Below, piece by piece: positions 53,180 through 61,679 of a stretch of DNA of 64,000 nucleotides. Below the pieces are notes generated by a model. The model had not been told where the DNA came from and did not search any database. It saw only the letters and a list, made by a program, of their open reading frames with translations. Position numbers and translations under genes: made by a program. How positions within the stretch are numbered: the first letter of the stretch is position 1; the number at the start of each line of letters is the position of its first letter. The stretch covers positions 3,886-67,885 of the forward strand of contig DAOTWA010000060.1 in the NCBI GenBank assembly GCA_034435955.1. Direction: 5' to 3'. The stretch comes from DAOTWA01 sp034435955. Lineage in GTDB: Bacteria > Chloroflexota > Anaerolineae > Anaerolineales > Anaerolineaceae.

Positions 53180-54540
53180 ACCGGCGCAGCCTGCGCGCCC
53201 TCCCTTCGGTCGATCAATTACTCCAGGATCCCCAAACGAAGCGCCTAATCGAAGAATATGGCCGGGTGATGACCCTGGAAGCCGTACGCGAGAGCCTTGA
53301 AGAGATCCGCGCCGGGCATCCGTACGGCAAGGAGCTGCCATCGGCGGGAAAGATCCTGGATATGGCCCGTGAAAGGCTGATGGAGTGGATTACACCCAGC
53401 TTGATGCCGGTGATCAATGCCACCGGGGTGGTGTTGCACACGAACCTGGGACGAGCACCGCTGAGTGCAGAGGCTGCAAACGCTCTGCAGTGGGCGGGCG
53501 CCGGATATTCCAACCTGGAATTCGACCTCGAGCGTGGTGTGCGTGGAACGCGCCTGATCCATGCAGAGAAATTGCTCACGCGCCTGAGCGGGGCGGAGGC
53601 GGCATTGGTGGTGAACAACAATGCCGGCGCCGTTTTGCTGGCATTGACCGCCCTGGCGCGCCGCCGGCGGGTGGTCATCTCGCGCACCCAGTTGGTGGAA
53701 ATTGGCGGCGGTTTCCGTGTACCGGAGGTGATGGCCCAATCTGGGGCGCGTTTGATGGAGATAGGCGCGACCAACCGCGTACACCTGTCCGACTACGAAT
53801 CGGCTTTGGAACAACCCACCGCCATGGTTCTGGTCGCGCATCACTCGAATTTCCGCATCGTGGGATTCTATGACGAGCCGTCGCTGGAAGAGGTGACGCG
53901 GGTGGCGCACGCCCATGGCGCACTATTGGTGCACGATCTGGGCTCAGGCGCAATGCTGGACACGGCGCGCTTCGGCCTCGGCCACGAACCGATGGTGCAG
54001 GAATCCCTTGCCGCCGGCGCCGATCTGGTGTGTTTCTCGGGGGACAAACTGCTAGGCGGTCCACAGGCAGGTATTGCTCTTGGAAAAGCAGATCTGGTGG
54101 CAAAAATGAAGAAACACCCGCTGACGCGGGCGCTCCGCGCAGATAAGCTGTGTCTGGCTGCGCTGTCAGCCACGCTCGTTCACTACCTCACAGGGCGGGC
54201 TGAGAGCGCCATACCCGTCTGGCGCATGATCGCCGCCAGGCCGGAAGAACTGCGCGCACGCGCTGAAAGGTGGGCAGGGATGCTGACAGTAGGCGAGGTT
54301 GTCGCCGGCGAATCGACGGTAGGCGGCGGTTCTCTACCCGGGGAGACGCTGCCAACTTATTTGCTGGTTTTAAGTCCGGCTCATCCAACACGCTTCCTGG
54401 CGCGTTTGCGCCGTTGCCAACCGCCGGTAGTTGCCCGAGTAGCATCTGAGCGCGTGGTTCTTGATCCGCGCACGGTGCTTCCAGAACAAGAAGACGAATT
54501 GTTAAATGGCTTACGGGTCGCGCTGGAAGAAAATTATTAA
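53161..54540 (+). CDS. selA: L-seryl-tRNA(Sec) selenium transferase
   Basis: A 459-residue PLP enzyme. It has the SelA N-terminal domain (RALPSVDQLLQDP), the segment INATGVVLHTNLGRAPLS, ELAL-type region YSNLEFDLERGVRG, VVNNNAGAVLLAL, and the PLP Lys in FSGDKLLGGPQAG (about 290). It converts Ser-tRNA(Sec) to Sec-tRNA(Sec) using selenophosphate. The presence of the N-terminal domain argues against the related DgaE-type enzymes. The start is GTG 53161, with AGGAG 6 bases upstream; an in-frame extension back to 52849 is a shadow of the previous gene. No selB, selD, selC or selenoprotein was seen in the window. Confidence 0.92.
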   Translation: MEAPGLNRRSLRALPSVDQLLQDPQTKRLIEEYGRVMTLEAVRESLEEIRAGHPYGKELPSAGKILDMARERLMEWITPSLMPVINATGVVLHTNLGRAPLSAEAANALQWAGAGYSNLEFDLERGVRGTRLIHAEKLLTRLSGAEAALVVNNNAGAVLLALTALARRRRVVISRTQLVEIGGGFRVPEVMAQSGARLMEIGATNRVHLSDYESALEQPTAMVLVAHHSNFRIVGFYDEPSLEEVTRVAHAHGALLVHDLGSGAMLDTARFGLGHEPMVQESLAAGADLVCFSGDKLLGGPQAGIALGKADLVAKMKKHPLTRALRADKLCLAALSATLVHYLTGRAESAIPVWRMIAARPEELRARAERWAGMLTVGEVVAGESTVGGGSLPGETLPTYLLVLSPAHPTRFLARLRRCQPPVVARVASERVVLDPRTVLPEQEDELLNGLRVALEENY

Positions 54541-54620
54541 CGATTCGCGGCGATTTGCATTCTCTATCCCTTTCCGTGTGCGGAGCGGAATGAGGATTTC
54601 CATGTGTGAAGGAGAGATGA

Positions 54621-55862
54621 TTGCCAATGAAAGCTGATTTAGACCGTTTAATGAATGAACGCCATCTGGATGCGATATTGGTAGTCGGTGCGGCCATGCA
54701 CAATCCGCCGATGGTGTATTTCACCGGCGTCGCTCACGTCTCCGATGCGATTTTGGTCAAGAAACGCGGAAACGAGGCGATCCTTTTCCACCGCGATATG
54801 GAACGCGGCGAGGCTGAGCGCAGTGGATTGCGATTGAAACGCTTCGAGGATTATCCCATGCGGGAATGGCATCGAGAGTTGGGCGGCGATTTCGCCAAGG
54901 CCAGGGCGCGACTGTATCACGAGGCGCTGTTAGAAGCGGGCGTCACCCATGGCCGGGTGGCCGTCTATGGGGCGGTGGATGCCGGCGCTGCCTGGGCGAT
55001 TCTAAACCATTTAAAAAGCCTAGCGCCCGGTTTGGAGATTGTAGGGGAGACCGGCGATCACCTGATAAAGAAAGCCATGCTTACCAAGGACGAGCAGGAG
55101 ATGGCCCGTATCCGTCATATGGGGATGATAACCATCGAAGTGGTGGGCCGCACGGCCGAGTTCCTCAGCTCACAGGTTGTCATGAATGAAATGCTCACCC
55201 ATCCGGATGGAAAGCCGGTCACGATCGGGGATGTGAAACGGCGCATCGATCTTTGGCTGGCCGAGTTGGGCGCAGAAAACCCGGAGGGTACGATCTTCGC
55301 GAGCGGTGTGGATGCCGCTCTTCCGCATTCCTCAGGGGATGACGCGGCCCCCTTGCGTCTGGGTCAAACAATCGTGTTCGACATCTTCCCTTGCGAAAAA
55401 GGCGGCGGTTATTATTACGATTTTACCCGCACCTGGTGTCTTGGATATGCTACCGACGAGGCCCTGGCGGTGTACGAGCAGGTCCGCCAGATATACGATA
55501 CAGTGGTTCGTGAGCTGCGCATGGGTGCACGCTGCTCAGACTACCAGCGGCGAGCCTGGGACCTTTTTGAGAAGCAAGGTCACCCCACGCAACACAGTGA
55601 GCCCGGCACGCAGCGTGGATATGTGCATGGGCTGGGGCACGGGGTCGGGTTGTACGTGCATGAGCGTCCGAGTTTCTCGGTAGATGAAGATTTAGGGGAC
55701 ACGCTCACTCCAGGCGCTGTCTTCACCATTGAGCCTGGGTTGTATTATCCTGAAAAGGGTTTGGGTGTGCGATTGGAGGACACTTACCTCGCCAACCCCG
55801 ATGGAACATTCGAACGCCTGGCTGAATATCCTTACGATTTTGTCCTTCCCGTCCGCCATTAG
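54621..55862 (+). CDS. M24 family aminopeptidase (Xaa-Pro peptidase-like)
   Basis: A 413-residue protein with a creatinase-like N-terminal domain (about 1-150) and the pita-bread catalytic domain (about 165-405). Metal ligands are visible: Asp of IVFDIFPCEKGGGYYYDFTRTW (two Asp), His in GLGHGVGLYVHERP, Glu in FTIEPGLYYPE, and Glu in GVRLEDTYL. The family cleaves X-Pro bonds or acts as related amidinohydrolases. The start is uncertain: TTG 54621 has AAGGAG six bases before it, whereas ATG 54627 has a 12-base gap. It lies 80 bases after selA and 26 bases before tsaD on the same strand. Confidence 0.88.
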   Translation: MPMKADLDRLMNERHLDAILVVGAAMHNPPMVYFTGVAHVSDAILVKKRGNEAILFHRDMERGEAERSGLRLKRFEDYPMREWHRELGGDFAKARARLYHEALLEAGVTHGRVAVYGAVDAGAAWAILNHLKSLAPGLEIVGETGDHLIKKAMLTKDEQEMARIRHMGMITIEVVGRTAEFLSSQVVMNEMLTHPDGKPVTIGDVKRRIDLWLAELGAENPEGTIFASGVDAALPHSSGDDAAPLRLGQTIVFDIFPCEKGGGYYYDFTRTWCLGYATDEALAVYEQVRQIYDTVVRELRMGARCSDYQRRAWDLFEKQGHPTQHSEPGTQRGYVHGLGHGVGLYVHERPSFSVDEDLGDTLTPGAVFTIEPGLYYPEKGLGVRLEDTYLANPDGTFERLAEYPYDFVLPVRH

Positions 55863-55888
55863 CGGATAATAATGGTAAGATTAATGCC

Positions 55889-56935
55889 ATGATTGCCAGC
55901 AAATCTGACGACCATCTGCCTCCGGCGCGAATATTAGGGATCGAAACTTCGTGCGATGAGACGGCTGCAGCGGTGGTAGAAAACGGGCGGGCGTTATTAT
56001 CGAACGTGGTCGCATCACAGATTGATCTGCATGCCCAGTATGGGGGTGTATTCCCCGAGGTGGCATCGCGCCAGCATGTCCGCACCATCTACGCCATCGT
56101 AGAGCAGGCTTTGCAGCAGGCCCATCTGAGCCTGGCCGACGTAGACGCCATCGCGGTGACGCGCGGTCCGGGCTTGGCCGGGTCACTGGTTGTGGGCATC
56201 AACATGGCGAAAGGTCTAGCCTTGGGTCGAGAGCTGCCAATCATCGGCGTCAACCACCTCGAAGGCCACATCTACTCCTCGTGGGTCTATCCGGCGGATG
56301 ACCAGGAACCGCCTGCTCCCCAGTTCCCTCTTCTGGCGCTGCTTGTCTCGGGTGGCCATACTGAGTTGATCTTAATGCGCTCGCACCTGGATTACCAGCG
56401 GCTCGGCGCGACGCTGGACGATGCCGCTGGTGAGGCCTTCGACAAGGTGGCGCGGCTGCTCGGGCTGAGTTACCCGGGTGGGCCAGCCATCCAGAAGGCA
56501 GCCGCAGAGGGCAATCCGCGCGCCTTCTCCTTCCCGCGCGCCCGGCTAGACGGCACCTGGGATTTCTCATTTAGCGGCCTAAAGACGGCTGTCCTGCGCA
56601 CAGTACGCTCGTTCGAGGAGGAAAAACGGCCGCTGCCGGTGGCCGATCTGGCGGCCAGCTTCCAGGCTGCAGTGGTGGATGTGCTCTTCAGTAAAACCCT
56701 GCAGGCGGCGCGCACCTACAAAGCCAAAGAAATCCTGGTGGCCGGCGGCGTTTCGGCCAATCGCGCCCTGCGAGAGGCGTTCCTCGGCCAGGATGAATAT
56801 CCGGTGCACATACCGGCTCTCTCGCTGTGCACAGACAACGCTGCGATGATTGCATCGGCTGGCTATTTTCGTTTTGTGCGCGGCCAAAAGGACAGCCTGG
56901 AGTTCGACGCGCTGCCCACCTGGCCGCTATCGTGA
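55889..56935 (+). CDS. tsaD: tRNA N6-adenosine threonylcarbamoyltransferase
   Basis: A 348-residue ASKHA-fold protein. It has ILGIETSCDETAAAVV (about 15-30), VTRGPGLAGSLVVGI, the metal-binding VNHLEGH with His123 and His127, LLVSGGHTEL, and GGVSANRALRE near the C-terminus with the metal Asp in LCTDNAAMIA. It transfers threonylcarbamoyl from the TsaC product to A37 of tRNA, in a complex with TsaB and TsaE, neither of which is encoded here. It follows the M24 peptidase gene by 26 bases. Confidence 0.97.
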   Translation: MIASKSDDHLPPARILGIETSCDETAAAVVENGRALLSNVVASQIDLHAQYGGVFPEVASRQHVRTIYAIVEQALQQAHLSLADVDAIAVTRGPGLAGSLVVGINMAKGLALGRELPIIGVNHLEGHIYSSWVYPADDQEPPAPQFPLLALLVSGGHTELILMRSHLDYQRLGATLDDAAGEAFDKVARLLGLSYPGGPAIQKAAAEGNPRAFSFPRARLDGTWDFSFSGLKTAVLRTVRSFEEEKRPLPVADLAASFQAAVVDVLFSKTLQAARTYKAKEILVAGGVSANRALREAFLGQDEYPVHIPALSLCTDNAAMIASAGYFRFVRGQKDSLEFDALPTWPLS

Positions 56936-57068
56936 AACGCAAGCTCACGCTGATCCATTCTATCTGTTTGTAAGATTTTTCCTCTTCCTGGAAAGGCATC
57001 ATCTTCCCTGATGCGGATCGGGTCGAGAGGTCGAACAGGGGTAACTTTTCAATGGAGATGGCATCTAA

Positions 57069-57674
57069 ATGATTGAAACAGCCACGCAGCCCGAATTTTC
57101 TGTCGAGGCGCTGCGCAAGGGTGACCGGGCGGAATTTGCCCGTCTGGTGGACGCCTTTTCCGGACCGGTGTACCGGCTGGCGATCAAGATCTTGGGCGAT
57201 GAGCAGGATGCGGAAGATGCGCTCCAGGAAACCTTCCTCAAGGTCTACAATCACCTGGGTGAATTCGAAGGACGGTCTAGCCTGTCCACCTGGATCTACC
57301 GCATCGCAGTCAACGAAGCCCTGATGATCCTACGCCAGCGGAAAGGCCCGGTCGCCTCATTGGACGAAGAGCGTGAAGGCGCGGAAGGCGACATTGAGCC
57401 GTCGGAGATCGTGGACTGGCGTTCCCTGCCCGAGGAAGAGCTGCTTTCCGACGAAGGCCGGCGCCTGCTGGAAATGGCAATCAATGAGCTGCCGGCGAGT
57501 TTGAAAGTGGTGTTCTTGTTGCGCGACATCGAAGGTCTGTCCATCCGCGAGACGGCTGAGGCATTGGAGCTGACCGAAACAGCGGTGAAGACGCGCCTGC
57601 TGCGCGCCCGTCTGCGGTTGCGCGAGCGATTATCGGTGTATTACGGCGAAAAAATGATGGAAGGAAAACAGTGA
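57069..57674 (+). CDS. ECF-type RNA polymerase sigma factor (SigW-like)
   Basis: A 201-residue sigma-70 family factor with region 2 (about 20-85: ILGDEQDAEDALQETFLKVY, then WIYRIAVNEAL) and region 4 (about 140-190: LPASLKVVFLLRDIEGLSIRETAEALELTETAVKTRLLRARLRLRE). There is no region 3, as is normal for ECF factors. The stop overlaps the next gene's ATG by one base (TGATG), and that gene encodes a zinc anti-sigma factor, so the pair forms a standard stress-response switch. GGAG lies about 11 bases before the ATG. Confidence 0.93.
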   Translation: MIETATQPEFSVEALRKGDRAEFARLVDAFSGPVYRLAIKILGDEQDAEDALQETFLKVYNHLGEFEGRSSLSTWIYRIAVNEALMILRQRKGPVASLDEEREGAEGDIEPSEIVDWRSLPEEELLSDEGRRLLEMAINELPASLKVVFLLRDIEGLSIRETAEALELTETAVKTRLLRARLRLRERLSVYYGEKMMEGKQ

Positions 57675-57967
57675 TGATCCGCACTCAAGAATGTAAGAAC
57701 CTGATGGTCTTGCTTGGGGATTACATCGACGGCAGCCTGAGCGATTCATTGTGCACCGAGCTTGAAAAGCATATGGCGCAATGTCAGGATTGCCGAATCG
57801 TGGTGGATACACTGCGCAAGACGATCGATCTATACCGCGAGGCCAACCCGGTCACCGGCGTGCCCGCCGATGTGCGCGCGCGGCTCTTCTACCGTTTGAA
57901 GCTGGATGATTTCCTGACGAAACCAGCTCCCATGCCGCCGGCCAACCAGAAAAAAAATGAGGGATGA
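57674..57967 (+). CDS. Soluble zinc-type anti-sigma factor (ZAS)
   Basis: A 97-residue protein with the anti-sigma zinc-finger motif in LEKHMAQCQDCR (H-x3-C-x2-C, about 35-46) in a helical N-terminal domain. There is no membrane segment, so it is the soluble RsrA/ChrR-like class, which usually releases its sigma factor when the zinc thiols are oxidised. The start is taken as ATG 57674, overlapping the sigma stop; GTG 57671 is an alternative. Downstream genes encode thioredoxin-type and peroxide-related proteins, which fits a thiol-redox signal. Confidence 0.85.
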   Translation: MIRTQECKNLMVLLGDYIDGSLSDSLCTELEKHMAQCQDCRIVVDTLRKTIDLYREANPVTGVPADVRARLFYRLKLDDFLTKPAPMPPANQKKNEG

Positions 57968-58043
57968 TTGCATTCCCAAGGTTTTGAAGCGAATTGCCAC
58001 TTTTGAAAAGGGCGTGCATCTAATTGAGTTGAGGTAAAGAGGC

Positions 58044-58280
58044 TTGAAATCGGCGTTCAAGGCGCCCCAGGACGGTGAGAAATCCGCGGACAGGCGCGAT
58101 TCCGACAGGCCCGCCAGTCTTCCCGTCTGGAAGGGCGATCTGACGGAAAATAAGGACCCGATGCCGCTCGAAGCGGGCCGGATTTGCCCGCGCTGCGGCC
58201 ACGGCAGGCTGGATTACGATGGCCTGCTCAATCTGGTCTGCCCGGAATGTGGCTTCAGCGAGAGCGGCAGCTTTACCTGA
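58044..58280 (+). CDS. Small zinc-ribbon protein
   Basis: A 78-residue protein. The N-terminal half is polar and probably disordered; the C-terminal half holds a zinc ribbon with CPRCGHGRLDYDGLLNLVCPECG (C-x2-C ... C-x2-C, about residues 48-70). No enzyme motif is present. The start TTG 58044 has GAGG about 9 bases upstream. It sits between the anti-sigma gene and the double-thioredoxin gene on the same strand. Function unknown; a small RNA-, DNA- or protein-binding role is possible. Confidence 0.55.
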   Translation: MKSAFKAPQDGEKSADRRDSDRPASLPVWKGDLTENKDPMPLEAGRICPRCGHGRLDYDGLLNLVCPECGFSESGSFT

Positions 58281-58328
58281 TAAATGACAACTGATTAACC
58301 CCGGTGGGGTGAGGAGGATAATAAGCAG

Positions 58329-58988
58329 ATGGGCGAATTGCTCAACGAGCAGATCGAAAGTCAGGTGCGCGAAGTTTTCGCCGGCCTGAAGGAGCCGGTT
58401 CAGGTGCTTTTCTTCGAAGACCAGAATGACTGCATGTACTGCCCTGACACGCGTCAGCTCCTGGAAGAGGTGACTGCGCTTTCCGAGAAGCTCAGCCTGG
58501 AGGTTTATGACATCGACCGGCAAGCCGAGGTGGCGCGCCAGTATCATGTCGATAAGACGCCAGGAATTGTGATTGCAGCAAAGGACGGCGAAAGGATCAT
58601 CGATTACGGTATCCGCTACGCGGGTATCCCATCGGGACATGAGTTCACCTCGCTGATCAACGATCTGATCATTGTGTCACAGCGCGAGAGCGGATTGAGC
58701 GAAGAGACGCGTGCGTTCCTGAAGAGCCTGGAAAAACCGGTTCGCTTGCAGGTGTTTGTCACTCCGACCTGCCCATACTGCCCGCGGGCCGTGGTACTCG
58801 CTCACCAAATGGCGCTGGAAAGCCCCATGGTGGAGGCTGAGATGATCGAAGCCATGGAATTCCCTGAGCTGTCGGATGAATTTGGCGTTTCCGGTGTGCC
58901 GCAGATTTCGATCAACGGCCACGCTGGGACGGTGATCGGCGCAGTGCCGGAGAGCCACCTGGTAGCGGAGATTAGAAGGGCCATTTAG
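58329..58988 (+). CDS. Double-thioredoxin-fold protein disulfide oxidoreductase (PDO-like)
   Basis: A 219-residue protein of two thioredoxin/glutaredoxin-like halves. The first has C35-M-Y-C38 in DCMYCPDTRQLLEEV and the second C148-P-Y-C151 in TPTCPYCPRAVVL, and each has a cis-Pro turn (KTPGIVIA near 76-83; GVPQISING near 189-197). This is the layout of the archaeal/thermophile PDO and AhpF-N-terminal-like reductases. It would reduce or form protein disulfides in the cytoplasm with a thioredoxin reductase not encoded nearby. A strong terminator follows the gene. Confidence 0.88.
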   Translation: MGELLNEQIESQVREVFAGLKEPVQVLFFEDQNDCMYCPDTRQLLEEVTALSEKLSLEVYDIDRQAEVARQYHVDKTPGIVIAAKDGERIIDYGIRYAGIPSGHEFTSLINDLIIVSQRESGLSEETRAFLKSLEKPVRLQVFVTPTCPYCPRAVVLAHQMALESPMVEAEMIEAMEFPELSDEFGVSGVPQISINGHAGTVIGAVPESHLVAEIRRAI

Positions 58989-59010
58989 AGCGGTTGGGAC
59001 GTTCACATTA

Positions 59011-59047
59011 AAAACAAGGAGCCATTCGCTCCTTGTTTTAATTTTGC
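59011..59047 (+). terminator. Rho-independent terminator
   Basis: A 12-bp stem AAAACAAGGAGC (59011-59022) / GCTCCTTGTTTT (59028-59039) with a 5-base loop, followed by AATTTTGC. It closes the sigma/anti-sigma/zinc-ribbon/PDO run, 23 bases after the PDO stop. Confidence 0.88.
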
Positions 59048-59201
59048 AAATTCATCTTTGATTCATTCATCCGTAATACAATAGGCGATGCGGGGATAGG
59101 AAAATGATCGGGCATCTGATTCGCATGGCTCTGATTTTAACCCTACCATCCAGACACATTGTCTCCAAGGGATTTGAATTACGGCAAGGTCGAGCAGAAG
59201 C

Positions 59202-59978
59202 ATGATCGAGCCAATCCTTCTCCCTGCGCTCTTGATCGGCGTATTTGCCGGTATTTTGACCGGGCTGATGGGCTCCAGCGGCGTGGCTGTGGTTGTGCCT
59301 GGAATGATCTTGCTGGGTTACAGCGCCCATCAGGCCATCGGCATCAGCCTTGCGGTGGACATGTTCGCTTCCATCGTTGTCACCCTGGTTTACCAACGCC
59401 ACAAGAGCGTGAATCTGCGCGAAGGGATATGGATTGCCCTGACAGCTGTCCTGGGCGCTCAGATAGGCAGCCGGCTTTCCGCATTCGTCCCTGGAGCGGG
59501 AATAAGCGGCGGGTTTGGCGTATTTACCATTATCAGCGCGATATTTTTCTGGCGCTTTGGCACGCAGAGCAACTTAAATTGGCTGCAAACCTCAAGATTC
59601 ACCAGCCAGCTCGAAAGACATGCCATGGCCGCCAGCGCCGTTATTGGCCTGGTAATCGGTGCCTTCAGCGGAATGTTCGGTGCCGGCGGCGGAATGATGT
59701 TCATGTTCGCCCTCATTCTGCTAGGATATGACCTGCACCATGCTGTGGGGACTTCTACGCTGATCATGGGTTTAACCACGGCATCTGGAGCATTGGGACA
59801 TGCGATGATTGGAAATTTGCCCCTGCTGCCGATGATTGGCGCCTCGCTGGGGACTATTCTGAGCGGGTCACTGGCCAGCCGCTTTGCCAATCAAATTAAT
59901 GAACAGGCTCTGGGCAGGGTGATTGCTGTCGTGTTTGGAATTATGGGGCTGTTTACGATCCTTTCACAACGAATCTAA
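59202..59978 (+). CDS. TauE/SafE family membrane protein (sulfite exporter type)
   Basis: A 258-residue membrane protein with about eight hydrophobic helices and two repeated halves, GVFAGILTGLMGSSGVAVVVP (about 10-30) and IGAFSGMFGAGGGMMFMFALIL (about 150-171), the glycine-rich repeats of the TauE/SafE family. The family moves sulfite, sulfoacetate or related anions across the membrane. It lies beyond the terminator of the thioredoxin gene, so it is a separate transcript, but the location beside thiol-redox genes is notable. The substrate is not shown by the sequence. Confidence 0.87.
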   Translation: MIEPILLPALLIGVFAGILTGLMGSSGVAVVVPGMILLGYSAHQAIGISLAVDMFASIVVTLVYQRHKSVNLREGIWIALTAVLGAQIGSRLSAFVPGAGISGGFGVFTIISAIFFWRFGTQSNLNWLQTSRFTSQLERHAMAASAVIGLVIGAFSGMFGAGGGMMFMFALILLGYDLHHAVGTSTLIMGLTTASGALGHAMIGNLPLLPMIGASLGTILSGSLASRFANQINEQALGRVIAVVFGIMGLFTILSQRI

Positions 59979-60158
59979 CTGATGGATTATCGAGAAGAAG
60001 AAGTAACGGAGTTAAATTTCTATTCGAAATCCCCTGGTGCTGGTGGCCATCATGCCGCCGCGCGTGGTAAGATTGGGTGGATGGAAAAGCCAGGTCTACA
60101 ATCCAGCTCGATTAGAGCAATGCTTTCCCCAATTTCTTCGTAAGGAGTCGATGAGCAA

Positions 60159-60578
60159 ATGAATGCTAAAGTGACCTGGAAGGGGCGCTTGAGTTTCACC
60201 GGCACCGCCGACACCGGTTTCAGTGTGCCACTGGGGGCAAGTCCCACGGTAGGGGGAGACAACGACGGTTTCCGCCCGATGGAACTGATCGCGACCGGGC
60301 TGGCCGCGTGCACGGCTATGGATGTCATCTCCATCCTGCAGAAGAAACAGCAGGAGGTGAGCGGCTTCGAGGTGCGCGTCCACGCTGAGCAAGCAAGCGA
60401 GCACCCGCACGTGTTCACCCACATCGTGATCGAGTATGTGGTGACCGGCCATCATGTGGATCCAGCGGCGGTGGATCGGGCCATCGAGCTATCGGCCACC
60501 AAGTACTGCCCGGCGCAAGCGATGCTGGCCAAAGTGGTGCCGATCGAGCACAAGGTGACGATTCTCGAAGCGGCGTGA
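60159..60578 (+). CDS. OsmC/Ohr family peroxiredoxin-like protein
   Basis: A 139-residue protein. The family's two redox-active cysteines are present at Cys51 (TGLAACTAMDV) and Cys117 (SATKYCPAQAM), with a conserved Arg in the PMELIATGL helix region nearby. It reduces organic hydroperoxides with thiol donors such as lipoyl proteins. AAGGAG lies 11 bases before the ATG. It lies 180 bases after the TauE gene on the same strand and converges on the HtrA-like protease gene. Confidence 0.92.
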   Translation: MNAKVTWKGRLSFTGTADTGFSVPLGASPTVGGDNDGFRPMELIATGLAACTAMDVISILQKKQQEVSGFEVRVHAEQASEHPHVFTHIVIEYVVTGHHVDPAAVDRAIELSATKYCPAQAMLAKVVPIEHKVTILEAA

Positions 60579-60683
60579 GATGACGGCTTTTAAAAATTCG
60601 TTCTCTTACGAGAACAACCCATCTACTTCCAGTCTACGCTAAACTTTTCGGGGATGTAGGCAATCGATGGAAGATCGAACTCC

Positions 60684-61571
60684 TCATCTTTCCCCAACAA
60701 CGACTTTCATTGTTTTCAGCTCTCCGCCGCGCAGGAGGCGCAGGGACACTTCCTGGCCGACGCGGTCTGAGCTGAGCGCGGCGAGGAGGTCGGCGGGATG
60801 GCGGATGGGGGCGTCTTCCAGCGCCACCAGAACATCCCCGAGCAGCAGGCCGGCCTTATCCGCCGGACTGCCTGGCTCAACCGAGACGAGCAGCAAACCG
60901 GTCTCCTGGCCGAGCTGAGAGGCCAGCGCAGGCGGCAGGCGGACCGGCTGCGAGCCGACGCCCAGGAAACCGCGGCGGACGCGGCCGTGGGCCAGGATGG
61001 CCTCCACCTGGCGGGCGAGAAGAGCGGTCATTATGGTGAGGGGTTCACCACGCAGCAGGGCGGAGGTGTTCATGCCGATCAGCCGCCCGGCGGAGTCGAC
61101 CAGCGGGCCGCCGGAGAAACCGGGATAGAGAGTCACCTCGGCGCGCAGGAAGCCCTCCAGGCGGGCACCGCCCCAGGCGCGGAAATCCTTACCCAGTGCG
61201 CTGACCATCCCCAGGCTGGCCTGGACGCCCTCGGCCGGACGAGCGAGCGCCAGGGCAAGCTGCCCGACCTGTATCTCTCCGGCTGGCGCCAGGGGCTGCA
61301 GGTCAGAGGATTGGACGCGCAATACCGCCAGGTCGGTGTTCTCGTCGCGGCCGAGGAAGGCCGCATTCAGGCTAGCGCCGCCGTGCAGACCAACAGTGGG
61401 GTTGTCCTCGCGCTGCACGGCGTGGCTGGCTGCCAGGATGATCCCATCCGCCGACCAGACAAAACCGCTGGCGGGGAAACGCCGGCGCGCTTCAACGCGC
61501 ACCACGGCGGGAGAAGCACTTTCCACGGCCTTTACCAGAGCAGCCGACAAATTTGCAAATGCGTCAGCCAT
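60684..61571 (-). CDS. HtrA-like S1C serine protease with PDZ domain
   Basis: A 295-residue trypsin-like protease. The catalytic triad is His50 (LAASHAV), Asp80 (ENTDLAVL) and Ser153 (PGFSGGPL, where GNSGGP is usual). A PDZ domain follows (about 205-290, with GFLGVGSQPV and GSPADKAGLLLGDVLV). No signal peptide or membrane anchor is present in the called protein, so it would act in the cytoplasm, unlike most HtrA proteins. The start at 61571 is chosen because AGGAGG lies about 8 bases upstream and conserved sequence begins there; 61646 is an in-frame alternative that adds 25 non-hydrophobic residues. Confidence 0.88.
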   Translation of the reverse strand: MADAFANLSAALVKAVESASPAVVRVEARRRFPASGFVWSADGIILAASHAVQREDNPTVGLHGGASLNAAFLGRDENTDLAVLRVQSSDLQPLAPAGEIQVGQLALALARPAEGVQASLGMVSALGKDFRAWGGARLEGFLRAEVTLYPGFSGGPLVDSAGRLIGMNTSALLRGEPLTIMTALLARQVEAILAHGRVRRGFLGVGSQPVRLPPALASQLGQETGLLLVSVEPGSPADKAGLLLGDVLVALEDAPIRHPADLLAALSSDRVGQEVSLRLLRGGELKTMKVVVGER

Positions 61572-61679
61572 CGTTATTGATCCTCCTTGAATGTCTTTGA
61601 TTGCGCATTCAGTGTAGCGTGGCTGCTTGGCGGCTCCATCCCTCATTCGAGCAGCCGCCGCCCGGAAAAACGACCAGGT

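Noticed and set aside
60150..60162. A three-codon upstream ORF ahead of osmC
   Set aside because: ATG AGC AAA TGA overlaps the real ATG, but AAGGAG is too close to the first ATG and well placed for osmC, so regulation by it is not supported.
60600..60615. Hairpin GTTCTC-TTAC-GAGAAC between osmC and the HtrA-like gene
   Set aside because: The stem is only 6 bp with no T-run on either side, so it is not called a terminator.
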